A stretch of 64,000 nt of DNA from Streptomyces sp. NRRL S-646 (GTDB lineage: Bacteria > Actinomycetota > Actinomycetes > Streptomycetales > Streptomycetaceae), in NCBI RefSeq assembly GCF_000720765.1, contig NZ_JODC01000001.1, forward strand, positions 124,001-188,000, given 5' to 3'. A program made the translations under genes and the position numbers. Under the pieces are notes generated by a model that saw only the letters and a list, made by a program, of their open reading frames with translations, searched no databases and had not been told where the DNA came from. This document shows, in pieces, positions 40,954 to 49,962 of the stretch. The stretch's first letter is position 1. Each line of letters opens with the position of its first letter.

Positions 40954-42198
40954 GTGAGCACTCAGGACAACGCGCCGGACGGACGGTCCGGCGTTCTCGG
41001 CGGGGCCGGGCGCGGCGCGCTGGAGGGTCTGCGCATCGCCGACTTCTCCCGGGTCCTCGCGGGGCCCTACGCCACCATGCTGCTCGCCGATCTCGGCGCC
41101 GACGTGGTGAAGGTGGAGCGGCCGGGCACGGGGGACGACACCCGGGCCTGGCAGCCCCCGACGGACCAGGACGGCACGTCGACGTACTTCCTGAGCGTCA
41201 ACCGCAACAAGAAATCCGTCACCCTGGACCTCACGACCGAGGCCGGCCTCGAGCAGGCCCGTGCCCTGGTCGCCGAGTCCGACGTCCTGGTGGAGAACTT
41301 CCGTCCCGGCACGATGGAACGGCTCGGGCTCGGCCATCGCGAACTCCTCGCCCGGCACCCGGAGTTGGTCTACTGCTCGATCAGCGGCTTCGGGGCCGGT
41401 GCCGGCGCGACGATCCCCGGATACGACCTGCTCGTGCAGGCCGTCGGCGGTCTGATGAGCGTGACCGGGGACGCGGCCGGGGAGCCGACGAAGGCGGGCG
41501 TGGCACTGGTCGACGTGATCACCGGCCTGCACGCCACGCTCGGCATCCTGGCCGCCCTCCGGCACCGGGACGCCACCGGGGAAGGACAGCGGGTCGAGGT
41601 CAATCTGCTCGGCTCGCTGCTGTCGGCCATGGTCAACCAGGCGTCGGCGTTCGCCGTCGCCGGTGTGGTTCCGGGCCGCCTGGGCAACGCGCATCCGAGC
41701 ATCGCGCCGTACGAGACCTTCCCGACCGCCGACCGTCCCCTCGCGATCGCGGTGGGCAACGACCGGCAGTTCGCGGCGCTCGCCGAGATCGTCGGGGACT
41801 CCGGTCTCGCCCTCGACGAACGCTTCCGCACCAATGCCGACCGGGTCGGTCATCGCACCGAGCTGAGGGACATTCTGAGTGAACGGCTGCACGCGGCCGG
41901 CGCAGACCACTGGTCGTCGGTCCTGCTGGCCGCGGGCGTGCCCGCCGGACCGGTCAACACCCTTGACGAGGCCTTCGACTTCGCCCGGAAACTCGGTCTT
42001 CCGGGCATCGTCGACATTCCCCCCGCACCCGCTCACGGAGCCGAGGGCACACCCGCCCGTCAGATCGCGAACCCCATCGCACTGAGCGGGACACCCGCCC
42101 AGTACCGACTGCCGCCACCACACCTGGGGCAGCACAATGAGGAAATTCTCGACCGCCCTGCCGCGCAGGCCTCCACGGCGGACGAATCGGCCACCTGA
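40954..42198 (+). CDS. CaiB/BaiF-family CoA transferase (family III)
   Basis: This 414-residue enzyme belongs to class III CoA-transferases, which move CoA between carboxylic acids through an Asp-bound anhydride. Signature parts are LEGLRIADFSRVLAGPYATM, DLGADVVKVERPGTGDDTR, FLSVNRNKKSVTLDL, the SGFGAGAGATIPGYDLLVQA region and VALVDVITGLHATLG with the catalytic Asp. GTG 40954 is supported by GAGGAGGG at about 40940. It lies downstream of the SDR gene. The acyl group is unknown; a role in side-chain or organic acid catabolism is plausible. Confidence 0.9.
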   Translation: MSTQDNAPDGRSGVLGGAGRGALEGLRIADFSRVLAGPYATMLLADLGADVVKVERPGTGDDTRAWQPPTDQDGTSTYFLSVNRNKKSVTLDLTTEAGLEQARALVAESDVLVENFRPGTMERLGLGHRELLARHPELVYCSISGFGAGAGATIPGYDLLVQAVGGLMSVTGDAAGEPTKAGVALVDVITGLHATLGILAALRHRDATGEGQRVEVNLLGSLLSAMVNQASAFAVAGVVPGRLGNAHPSIAPYETFPTADRPLAIAVGNDRQFAALAEIVGDSGLALDERFRTNADRVGHRTELRDILSERLHAAGADHWSSVLLAAGVPAGPVNTLDEAFDFARKLGLPGIVDIPPAPAHGAEGTPARQIANPIALSGTPAQYRLPPPHLGQHNEEILDRPAAQASTADESAT

Positions 42199-42386
42199 CC
42201 GTTCCCGGCACAGACACCCACTCGGCCCGCGACGGCCACGACTTCTTGATCCGTCACCGGGGGCACCCGCATATTCCACCTCGTGACCTGTTTGTGACCA
42301 ACGGTCAGGTCGCCCTTGCGGTCAAGTGCACTCCAAGTCCTAGAGTCACGCTTCCGACCCGCCCCCGCCTGCGACGGAGCACCCCC

Positions 42387-43439
42387 ATGCGCTATCGAGT
42401 CCTCGGCAAGACCGGCATCGAGGTCAGCACACACTGCCTCGGCACGATGATGTTCGGCGCCGTCGGCAACCCCGACCACGAGGAAAGCGCCCGCATCATC
42501 CATGCGGCGCTCGACGCCGGCATCAACTTCGTGGACACCGCCGACATGTACTCGGCCGGCGAATGCGAAGAGATCGTCGGCAAGGCTCTCAAGGGCAGAC
42601 GCGACGACGTCGTGCTCGCCACGAAGGTGCACTTTCCGCTCGGGGAGGGACGCAACCGCAGCGGCAATTCGCGCCGCTGGATCCTCAAGGCCGTCGAGGA
42701 CAGCCTGCGACGCCTGGACACCGACTGGATCGACCTCTACCAGGTGCACCGCCCCGACCACACCACCGACATCGAGGAGACGCTGTCCGTCCTCACCGAC
42801 CTGGTGAGGGCAGGCAAGATCCGGGCATTCGGCTGCTCCACGTTCCCCGCCGAGGACCTCGTAGAGGCTCACCATGTGGCGGAGCGGCGCGGGCTGATGC
42901 GGCTGCGTACGGAGCAGCCGCCGTACTCGCTCCTCGCGCGCGGCATCGAACGGGCCGCGCTGCCCACCGCGCAGCGCCTGGGCATGGGCGTGCTGACCTG
43001 GTCGCCGCTGGCCTCGGGATTCCTGTCCGGCGCCTACCGCGCGGGCCGGCCCGTCGACCTCACGACCGGTCGCGCCAGACTGACCCCGCACCGCTTCGAC
43101 CCCGACGCCCCGGGCAACCCGGCGAAGTTCGCGGCCGTCGAGCAACTCGTCGCCCTCGCCGAGGAGATGGGCCGCCCCCTGCCGGAACTGGCCGTAGCCT
43201 TCCCGCTGGTTCATCCGGCCGTCACGTCGGTGATCATCGGTCCGCGCACCATGGACCAGCTCACCTCGCTGCTCAAGGGGGCCGACCTGCTGCTCGACGA
43301 CGCGGTGCTCGACCGTATCGACGAGATCGTGGCGCCCGGCACCGATCTCTACAAGGCCGACGGCGTGTGGCAGCCGCCGTCGCTCACTGAGAGCGCACTG
43401 CGCAGGCGCCCGGCCGGGGAGCGGGCGGCCGCGGACTGA
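42387..43439 (+). CDS. Aldo/keto reductase
   Basis: This 350-residue enzyme has the AKR (TIM-barrel) signatures: YRVLGKTGIEVSTHCLGTM at the start, INFVDTADMYSAGECEEIV with the catalytic Asp and Tyr, DDVVLATKVHF with Lys, and WIDLYQVHRPDHTTDIEET with His. The C-terminal ITSVIIG-type motif (VTSVIIGPRTMDQL) is present. It probably uses NADPH to reduce aldehydes or ketones. The ATG at 42387 follows GGAG. It stands alone, with 188 bp to the CoA transferase and convergent with the kinase gene at 43538. Substrate unknown. Confidence 0.92.
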   Translation: MRYRVLGKTGIEVSTHCLGTMMFGAVGNPDHEESARIIHAALDAGINFVDTADMYSAGECEEIVGKALKGRRDDVVLATKVHFPLGEGRNRSGNSRRWILKAVEDSLRRLDTDWIDLYQVHRPDHTTDIEETLSVLTDLVRAGKIRAFGCSTFPAEDLVEAHHVAERRGLMRLRTEQPPYSLLARGIERAALPTAQRLGMGVLTWSPLASGFLSGAYRAGRPVDLTTGRARLTPHRFDPDAPGNPAKFAAVEQLVALAEEMGRPLPELAVAFPLVHPAVTSVIIGPRTMDQLTSLLKGADLLLDDAVLDRIDEIVAPGTDLYKADGVWQPPSLTESALRRRPAGERAAAD

Positions 43440-43537
43440 GCCTGTCGTTCGAGGGCCGGGGCATGCCTTTGTCTGGGCGGCTCCCGAGTGCATGCAGTAG
43501 GGAGTGGTCGGGCACTGCCTGACCGCCGCGCAGCGAT

Positions 43538-44668
43538 CTAGTGGGCCCCGCCCGCGGACGACGACTGCGGCGTGCCCGGAAGTCGAATCGTGACGACGAG
43601 GCCGCCGCTGGGGCGGGGTGTGAGGTCGAGGGTTCCGTCGTGTGCCCGGACGATGCTGTGCACGATGGCCAGGCCGAGGCCGACGCCGGCATGTTCGTCG
43701 GTGCGCACGCGTTCCGTTGCGCGCTGGAAGGGTTCGGTGAGGGTCGGTACCAGCTCCGGCGGGAGCGCAGGGCCCGTGTTCTCGACCCGCAGCACGCTCG
43801 CGTCCTGCTGCGGTTCGGTGTGGACCGTCACGGTGCCCCCGGCGGGGAGGTTGTGGACGATGGCGTTCTGGACGAGGTTCGTCACCATCCGCAGGAGGAG
43901 CGCCGAGGAGCCGACGGTCTGCGTCGCCTCGCCGGTGACGTCGAGGTTGGTCCCGCGCTTTTCGGCGAGAGGAAGCAGCGTTTCTGCGGCTTCTTCGGCC
44001 AGGAGGGAGAGATCGACGGGCTCGCGGGTGAAGCTCCTGCCGTCGGCGCGGCTGAGCAGCAGGAGGGACTCGGTGAGGTGGATCGCCCGCGAGTTGACGG
44101 TGTGCAGGCGCTCGATCAGTTCGCCCTGGTCCCGCGTGGGGTCGTTGCGGGCGGCGTCGAGGAGTGTCTGGGAGATCGCCAGCGGGGTGCGCAGTTCGTG
44201 GGAGGCGTTCGCGGCGAACCTCTGCTGCTCGCCGACGTGGGACTCGAGTTGTTCGAGCATGGTGTCGAACGCGTCGGCGAGTTCGCGGAACTCGTCTTCG
44301 CGGCCTTCCATGTGGACCCGGTGGGACAGCGATCCGCTCGCGGCCAACCGTGCCGCGTCCGCGATCCGTGTCAGTGGTACGAGCATCCGGCCGGCGAGGA
44401 TCCAGCCTCCCAGGAGACCGATGACGAGGAGGAAGGCCAGTGCCGTGGCCGCGGCGGGGACGAAGCCCCGCAGGGCATCGGAGCGGTCGAAGCCGGTGAT
44501 GATCACGACGCCGACTTTGTGCTGGATGGCTTTGGGGTCGTCGGTCCGGAGCCAGCGCAGCACGAACACCCACACCACGGCCAGCAGGAGAGCACCGGCG
44601 AAGAGGAGGAATCCGGCGTAGCTGAGGGTCAGTTTCAGTCGGGCGCTGAGCCCTGGGCGTCTATTCAT
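43538..44668 (-). CDS. Sensor histidine kinase (HAMP-HisKA type)
   Basis: This 376-residue kinase has two membrane helices (near residues 13-37 and 70-92) around a short extracellular loop, a HAMP domain (ILAGRMLVPLTRIADAARLA), a HisKA box with the phospho-His in FAANASHELRTPLAISQTLL, and a HATPase domain (NLVQNAIVHNL, then VGLGLAIVHSIVRAHDGTL). The tiny sensor loop suggests intramembrane sensing. It lies downstream of, and overlaps by 8 bp, the OmpR-type response regulator gene. The pair resembles envelope-stress or antibiotic-responding systems, but its signal cannot be named. Confidence 0.92.
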   Translation of the reverse strand: MNRRPGLSARLKLTLSYAGFLLFAGALLLAVVWVFVLRWLRTDDPKAIQHKVGVVIITGFDRSDALRGFVPAAATALAFLLVIGLLGGWILAGRMLVPLTRIADAARLAASGSLSHRVHMEGREDEFRELADAFDTMLEQLESHVGEQQRFAANASHELRTPLAISQTLLDAARNDPTRDQGELIERLHTVNSRAIHLTESLLLLSRADGRSFTREPVDLSLLAEEAAETLLPLAEKRGTNLDVTGEATQTVGSSALLLRMVTNLVQNAIVHNLPAGGTVTVHTEPQQDASVLRVENTGPALPPELVPTLTEPFQRATERVRTDEHAGVGLGLAIVHSIVRAHDGTLDLTPRPSGGLVVTIRLPGTPQSSSAGGAH

Positions 44669-45347
44669 GAGGGCCGCCAGGGTGGGTGGCGGTGTCGATG
44701 CGGTAGCCGACGCCCGGCACCGTGGCGATGAGCCATGGTTCGCCGAGTCGTTTGCGCAGGGCGGAGACGGTGATGCGGACGGCGTTGGTGAAGGGGTCGG
44801 CGTTGTTGTCCCAGGCCCGCTCGAGTAGCTCTTCGGCGCTGACGACACCGCCTTCGGCGGCGACGAGGACTTCGAGCACCGCGAACTGTTTGCGGGTGAG
44901 CCCGATGTAGCGTCCGTCGCGGAAGACCTCCCGGCGGAAGGGGTCCAGCCGCAGGCCCGCGATCTCGCGGACCGGGGGCCGGGCATGCGCGCGTCTGCGG
45001 TCGAGCGCCCGCAGCCGCATGACGAGCTCCCGCAGCTCGAACGGCTTCGTGAGGTAGTCGTCGGCGCCGAGCGCGAACCCGGAAGCCTTGTCGTCGATCC
45101 GGTCGGCAGCGGTGAGCATGAGGATCGGGATACCGCTGCCGGAAGCGACGATGCGCCGGGCGACCTCGTCGCCGGACGGGCCCGGGATGTCCCGGTCGAG
45201 CACCGCGAGGTCGTAGGAGTTGACGCTGAGCAGCTCCAGGGCGGAGTCTCCGTCGCCGGCGATGTCGGCGGCGATGGCCTCCAGCCGCAGACCGTCACGG
45301 ACGGCTTCGGCCAGGTAGGGCTCGTCCTCCACGATCAGCACACGCAT
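44661..45347 (-). CDS. OmpR-family response regulator
   Basis: This 228-residue regulator has a receiver domain (VLIVEDEPYLAEAVRDGLRL, phospho-Asp in YDLAVLDRDIPGPSGDE, then IPILMLTAADRIDDKA and ADDYLTKPFELRELVMR). The C-terminal winged helix reads SAEELLERAWDNNADPF, then AVRITVSALRKRLGEPW. It is the first gene of the leftward pair with the HAMP kinase. The region upstream (45348-45567) has no gene and should carry its promoter. No target genes can be named from position. Confidence 0.93.
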   Translation of the reverse strand: MRVLIVEDEPYLAEAVRDGLRLEAIAADIAGDGDSALELLSVNSYDLAVLDRDIPGPSGDEVARRIVASGSGIPILMLTAADRIDDKASGFALGADDYLTKPFELRELVMRLRALDRRRAHARPPVREIAGLRLDPFRREVFRDGRYIGLTRKQFAVLEVLVAAEGGVVSAEELLERAWDNNADPFTNAVRITVSALRKRLGEPWLIATVPGVGYRIDTATHPGGPHE

Positions 45348-45567
45348 GTGCGCAGCCTAAGCAGCGCAACATATCGCCGACGTATGCAAAGACGTGCGCA
45401 CACGGGTCAGACGTCCCGGCCCGCCGGTGCCGGCGCGGGGCGAGCCCGGTCCGACGGAGCTTCTGCCGTGGTGCGCCACGGCACGGACGCCGGCGCCGAC
45501 AGCACTCCGGCACCCGCACCCCCGCATCAAGGAACCGGCGCGAGTCGGCATTACCCGGGACCGCCGG

Positions 45568-45965
45568 CTACGGCAGGACCTGGATCTTCCGGCCCTTGCC
45601 GGCCTGGAACTGCTGCAACGCCCCGACGTAGTCCGCCAGCGGCAGCCGGTCGCTGATGAACACGTCGGGGTCGAGCACTCCGGCGGCGAACAGCTCGGCG
45701 GCGCGCTCGTAGCTGTGCAGGACCGCCATCGAGCCGGTGATGGTGATCTCCTCGCTGTAGATGCGGTACGGGTCGATCGTCGCCCGGGCCGCATAGTCGG
45801 CGACACCGAACTGGAGGTACGTACCGCCCTTGCCGACCCTGCCCAGGGCGTTCTGGATGGCGCGGGCGTTGCCGGTGGCGTCGATGACCACGTCCCAGCC
45901 GCGCGGGCGTTCGATCGCGTCGGCCGTGGTCGCCGCATGGCTGCAGCCCAGGGTGCGGGCCGTGT
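45568..45965 (-). pseudogene. Truncated zinc-binding dehydrogenase (C-terminal third)
   Basis: About 130 residues on the minus strand match the end of medium-chain alcohol/sorbitol dehydrogenases. WDVVIDATGNARAIQNALGR, GKGGTYLQFGVADYAARATI, SEEITITGSMAVLHSYERAA and the C-terminal LPLADYVGALQQFQAGKGRK are clear. The catalytic zinc domain and the GxGxxG cofactor loop are missing; homology starts abruptly near 45965, where an unrelated sequence begins. No start codon with a ribosome site precedes it. It is a 5'-truncated, non-functional remnant. Confidence 0.75.
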
Positions 45966-46266
45966 CCTGCCCTGGCGTTCTTCGGCATTCACCGCGCTCA
46001 CCTCGCTTTTGGTACCGGTTCGGGCAAGGCGTGCCCGGTCGCGCCGCATATTTATGTCAACGGCCTTTTCGGGTTTACCGGCCCGCAATGGGCAGGAATC
46101 TGCCCGATAATGCCCGGTGAGATGGCTTGGAAGTGCAGTTCAGGGGCTGAATTACCTCTTGTGTTTCCCGCTTTGGTGCCGGATACCGCTGCTCCGGTGC
46201 CCGATCCGGGCCATGGCGGAGCGTGACAGGCAGCGAAATGCTCTAGGGGCGCAGCGGCGGCGGTCC
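45966..46266. other. Intergenic region with a small inverted repeat
   Basis: No gene is visible. The sequence is AT-richer than its flanks. GGGCAG (46090-46095) and CTGCCC (46100-46105) form a 6-bp inverted repeat with a GAAT spacer. A further copy of TGCCCG follows near 46112. It may be a regulator site or the terminator region of the response-regulator gene at 46267. Confidence 0.35.
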
Positions 46267-46914
46267 TCATGTGAGTTCCAGCAGACCCCGGCGGACGGCC
46301 TCGGCGACCGCGGCCGCCCTGTTGTCGACGCCGAGCTTCCGGTAGATGCGCACCAGGTGTGTCTTGACGGTCGCCTCTGCCAGGTACAGAGCATCCGCGA
46401 TGGAGCGGTTGCTGTGCCCGTCGGCCATCAGCCGGACGACCTCTCTCTCCCGTTGCGTCAACTCCGGTGCGGGGCTGACAACCTGCCCGACGAGGTCGCC
46501 GACCACGTCCGCCGCGAGGCCCAGACCGCCCTCGGCGGCACTGCGCACGGCCCGGAACAGGTCCTCGGGCGGCCCCGCCTTGAGGACGTAACCGCGCGCG
46601 CCGGCCTCCAACGCGCGCACGACGTCGGCCCGTCCGGAATAACTCGTCAGCATCACCACAGGCATGCCCGGAGCCTCGTCGGCCAGCCGGCGGATGGCCT
46701 CGACCCCGTCGATGCCAGAGGTCGTCCCAGCGAAACGCAGATCCATCAGCACCACGTCGGGTACCAGCTCGAGGGCCAGCCGCACAGCCTCCTCCCCGCT
46801 GCCTGCCTCCGCGATCACGTCAAGATCGGCTGCGCCCTCCAACAGGGCCCGCAGCCCGGCCCGTACGACCGGATGGTCATCGGCGATCAGAACGCGCCGT
46901 GCCGCGCCCGTCAT
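46267..46914 (-). CDS. LuxR/NarL-family response regulator
   Basis: This 215-residue regulator has a receiver domain (VLIADDHPVVRAGLRALLEG, phospho-Asp in PDVVLMDLRFAGTTSG, then MPVVMLTSYSGRADVV and GARGYVLKAG). Its LuxR helix-turn-helix reads LTQREREVVRLMADGHSNRS, then EATVKTHLVRIYRKLGVDNR. It overlaps the preceding kinase gene by ATGA and is the last gene of that leftward pair. It probably regulates genes elsewhere, since neither neighbour is an obvious target. Confidence 0.93.
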   Translation of the reverse strand: MTGAARRVLIADDHPVVRAGLRALLEGAADLDVIAEAGSGEEAVRLALELVPDVVLMDLRFAGTTSGIDGVEAIRRLADEAPGMPVVMLTSYSGRADVVRALEAGARGYVLKAGPPEDLFRAVRSAAEGGLGLAADVVGDLVGQVVSPAPELTQREREVVRLMADGHSNRSIADALYLAEATVKTHLVRIYRKLGVDNRAAAVAEAVRRGLLELT

Positions 46915-48170
46915 CGGGCCGCCGCCACGGACAGTGGCGCTTGCGGGCCGGGCCGCGACGGGTGGCAGGGGACGCTGGCCCGAATCCGCGTGCCCCGCCC
47001 CGGGGTGCTGTCGACCGCCAGGTCGCCGCCCTCCCGGCGCAGCCGCTCCCGGGCCGAGGGCAGACCGAACCCCCGGCCCGACCGGACCGACCCGCCGAGG
47101 CAGGCGGGATCGAAGCCGACACCGTCGTCGCACACCTCCAGCTCGACCCGGTCCGCGAGATGGCGCAGCGTCACCGACACGCTGGACGCGTGGGCGTGTT
47201 CGCGGACGTTCGCCAGCGTGCTCTGCGCCACCCGGAAGAAGGTGGTGGCGGCCTGTTCGTCCAGACCGAGGGCCGCGGTTCCCACCGTGTGGAACCGCAC
47301 GGGCCCGGCCCCGCCCAGCTGCTGGGCCCGGGCACACAGCAACCGGAGGGAAGCCGCCAAGCCGTCTTCGGTGACCGTGGGCGGGGCAAGGTCCTGGATG
47401 ATCCTCCGGGTCTCGGCGAGCCCCGCATCCAGGCCGTCGGCGACGGCGCGTACGCGGGCCCGGGCGACCTCGGGCCGTTCCTCCCAGTCCCGCTCGGCCG
47501 CCTGCAGCAGCATCAGGCTCCCGGACAGTTCCTGGGCGAGCGTGTCGTGCAGGTCCCGTGCGATGCGCGCACGTTCCTCGAGCGCACCGCTGCGGTGCCG
47601 CTCGTCCGCCAGTACGTCCCGCGTACTGCGCAGTTCCTCGACCAGCCGCTGACGCTCCGCGACGTTCCGCTGCTGCGTCCGGTACAGAGCCACCGTGCCC
47701 CACACGGCCGCCACCGGGATCAGCACCATCTCCGGGTCGAACCCGCCCGCGGTCCGGGTCAGCTGACCGACGAGCAGGGCCGTGATGGCGGCCAGTGCCA
47801 CACCGGCTGCACGGTCGCTGAGCGTGTACAGCGCCACGCACGCCAGCGGCACGGCACACCAGACGTAGGCGCCGGTCAGGGGCGGCGGGGTGAGCAGGAC
47901 GAGGATCGCCCACAGCAGGAGGAGGACGACGACCCAGGCGTACCGGGCGCGCCTGCCGAGCCTGGGGCGCAGCGCCAGCCCGGCCGAGTAGGTCACGGCG
48001 AGCAGCCCGCTGACGGTCACGATGTCCCAGCACAGCGGGAGGTTCAGCCGGGCGAGACGAACCAGCGCGGCGCCGACCACGAGGAAGAACAACAGGTGCG
48101 GTAGCTGCCTCGGAGCGAACCGTCTGCGGCCGGACGCCGTGGAAGCGCGGACGGGGCCGGGGTCGGACAC
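46911..48170 (-). CDS. Sensor histidine kinase (NarL/DesK-type, HisKA_3)
   Basis: This kinase of about 419 residues has five to six membrane helices in its first half, a coiled linker (ERQRLVEELRSTRDVLADER), a HisKA_3 box with phospho-His in RIARDLHDTLAQELSGSLML, and a HATPase domain (FFRVAQSTLANVREHAHAS, then GFGLPSARERLRREGGDL). The GTG at 48170 is preferred because CAGGGGG lies upstream; ATG 48197 is in frame. As in many DesK-like kinases there is no separate sensor domain. It pairs with the LuxR-type regulator just downstream. Confidence 0.9.
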   Translation of the reverse strand: MSDPGPVRASTASGRRRFAPRQLPHLLFFLVVGAALVRLARLNLPLCWDIVTVSGLLAVTYSAGLALRPRLGRRARYAWVVVLLLLWAILVLLTPPPLTGAYVWCAVPLACVALYTLSDRAAGVALAAITALLVGQLTRTAGGFDPEMVLIPVAAVWGTVALYRTQQRNVAERQRLVEELRSTRDVLADERHRSGALEERARIARDLHDTLAQELSGSLMLLQAAERDWEERPEVARARVRAVADGLDAGLAETRRIIQDLAPPTVTEDGLAASLRLLCARAQQLGGAGPVRFHTVGTAALGLDEQAATTFFRVAQSTLANVREHAHASSVSVTLRHLADRVELEVCDDGVGFDPACLGGSVRSGRGFGLPSARERLRREGGDLAVDSTPGRGTRIRASVPCHPSRPGPQAPLSVAAAR

Positions 48171-48301
48171 GACAAACCCCCTGGATGAAAGATCCATTGG
48201 GACAGGGGTTCGAGTCTATCCACGGTCTGTATGGCTCAGGTGAAGAGCGGGGCTGCGCTTCCGCCGCGCGAGGCGTACGGAGACGGCAGCCCCGCCGGCG
48301 G

Positions 48302-49441
48302 TCAGGCTCCCGGGTGCAGGCCGAGCCAGCCCGGTGTGGGGTCGCCCTTGACCTCGCCGAAGTACAGCGCGAACGTCTGCTTCCAGCGCTCGACCTCGGC
48401 GCGGTCCGCCATGAAGCGGGGGAAGCCGTCCACGTGCGCGTTGGGGTATTCCCAGATCTGCTTCAGACCGGCCGGGGGAGTGACGTCGGTACGTACCGAC
48501 CAGCCGTTGAAGGACCCCTGCTGGTGCTCCTTGGACAACTGCCAGTTGAGGAACAGCTTGGCGGCCGTGGAGTTCCTGGCCTGCTCGAGGATCGCCGTCC
48601 GCTGGCCCCAGGCCATGAACGGGTGCGGTGCGTCGATCACGAACTTCACCGGGGAGGACCCGGTTGCCGACCCCGCGGTGCCGATGCCGATCGGCTTCCG
48701 CCCGCCGAAGACGGCGTCACCCGGGGAATTGCTGCCCCGCGCGAACTGCACGTCCTGCGCGGCGAGTTTGGCCACCCACTCCCACCCGTACTTCTGGGCG
48801 TACAGCGTGTAGAGGTACAGGACGGCGTCGTCGTCGTGCGGGTACGACGAGGCGATCCGGCCCTTCCACTTCGGGTCGACCAGGTCGCGCGGGGTGAGCT
48901 CGACGTCCGAGCCGAGCGCCGCGGTGCTGTACAGGAAGCTGAAGGCGATCGCACCCGTGGCCACCCACGCGCCCTGCGGGTCCTTGAACTTGTCGTAGAC
49001 CTTGGAGAACCCGGCGGGCTTGTAGTGCAGCAGACGCCCCTGCTGCTTCCAGCGGTCGAAGTCCTGCAGGGTCTGGAACTGCACCACGTCCGGAACGAGG
49101 GTGTCGGTGGCGAACTGGTTGTCCACCCGCACGTCGTGGTACTTGCTGTAGTCGACGATCAGCGTCAGGTCGATCTCCGGGAAGCGGTCCTTGAAGGCGG
49201 CCTTGGTGCCGTCCTGCTGAGTCGGCGTGTCACCGCCGGCATAGACGACGAGCTTCCCGCCCTCCGCCAGAGCGGCCCGGTAGAGCTCGTCGAGCGACCT
49301 CGTCTCCTCCCGCCGGGACGATCGCCCCGACGCAGCGGGGGAGGCCGACGCCGGAAGCGCCGAGGCTCCGAAGGCACCGGCGCCGAGGGCGGCACCGGCA
49401 CCCACGGCGAGGACACGTCGTCTGCTGGGGAAACTGGGCAT
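48302..49441 (-). CDS. Tat-exported ABC solute-binding protein (iron/AfuA-like)
   Basis: This 379-residue extracellular solute-binding protein has a twin-arginine signal (PSRRRVLAVGAGAALGAG) and a mature domain of the type found in ferric-ion and thiamine binding proteins. Features include LVVYAGGDTPTQQDGTKAAF, a FPEIDLTLIVDYSKYHDVRV part, DVVQFQTLQDFDRWKQQG, the SSYPHDDDAVLYLYTLYAQK segment and the AKLFLNWQLSKEHQQ helix. No permease or ATPase gene is nearby, so it is an orphan whose partners are encoded elsewhere. Its ligand is unknown. A perfect 24-bp palindrome lies 131 bp upstream of the start. Confidence 0.85.
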   Translation of the reverse strand: MPSFPSRRRVLAVGAGAALGAGAFGASALPASASPAASGRSSRREETRSLDELYRAALAEGGKLVVYAGGDTPTQQDGTKAAFKDRFPEIDLTLIVDYSKYHDVRVDNQFATDTLVPDVVQFQTLQDFDRWKQQGRLLHYKPAGFSKVYDKFKDPQGAWVATGAIAFSFLYSTAALGSDVELTPRDLVDPKWKGRIASSYPHDDDAVLYLYTLYAQKYGWEWVAKLAAQDVQFARGSNSPGDAVFGGRKPIGIGTAGSATGSSPVKFVIDAPHPFMAWGQRTAILEQARNSTAAKLFLNWQLSKEHQQGSFNGWSVRTDVTPPAGLKQIWEYPNAHVDGFPRFMADRAEVERWKQTFALYFGEVKGDPTPGWLGLHPGA

Positions 49442-49962
49442 GCCAAGAGACCTCTCTCAGGGGGTGGCGTAAAGGGCCCGGTGCGCGCCACGAGCCGTCG
49501 TCATTCTGGTGCGGCCCGACGAAACTTCGCGTCGTCCGTGCGGACCGATGAGCTCTCCCAGAGATGGAAGCCGCGTTCAACCGATCGGTTGAACGCAACT
49601 TCCGAGCCCAGCGGTTGTCGTGCCGTTGAGCGGGTCGGATCAGGGGCGCCTTCGACGTGGCCGAGGACGACCAGGCCGGCATCCGGGTGCGCAGAACGCG
49701 GTCAGTCGACTGGGCAGGTCGGCGAGCCGCTCCGTCCGGTGGAAGCCACTCAGGTTCAGGGCGAGCGGGAGTGGGTTCAGGGGGCGCTGGGAACTCGGGG
49801 CGTCGTCCGACCCGGGGCCGCCTACCGCGGACTCAAAGTTGTGCACTCTCTTGACGGCGGAAATAAAAGAGCCCTACATTCCTCGACGCGTTCGCTCAGT
49901 GCACTGAGCATCTGCTCCGGCCCCGCCCCGCACGCCCGCATCCCCCCTCAAGGAGCCGCACC
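49442..49962. other. Intergenic region between the solute-binding protein and hydrolase genes
   Basis: No gene can be supported in these 521 bases. The left half is the upstream region of the leftward solute-binding protein gene and contains the palindrome at 49572-49595. The right half leads to the rightward hydrolase, with AAGGAG at about 49951. An AT-rich block around 49856-49880 may be part of its promoter. Confidence 0.5.
49572..49595. promoter_or_regulatory. Perfect 24-bp palindrome, candidate operator
   Basis: GCGTTCAACCGA (49572-49583) is followed without spacer by its exact complement TCGGTTGAACGC (49584-49595). Such a contiguous, loop-free palindrome is typical of an operator for a dimeric regulator (TetR or LacI class) rather than a terminator. 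It lies 131 bp upstream of the Tat-exported binding-protein gene. No regulator gene is adjacent, so the binding protein would act from elsewhere. Confidence 0.6.

Noticed and set aside
40018..42279. 753-codon minus-strand frame opposite the SDR and CoA transferase genes
   Set aside because: Shadow frame with skewed composition; both sense genes have full family signatures.
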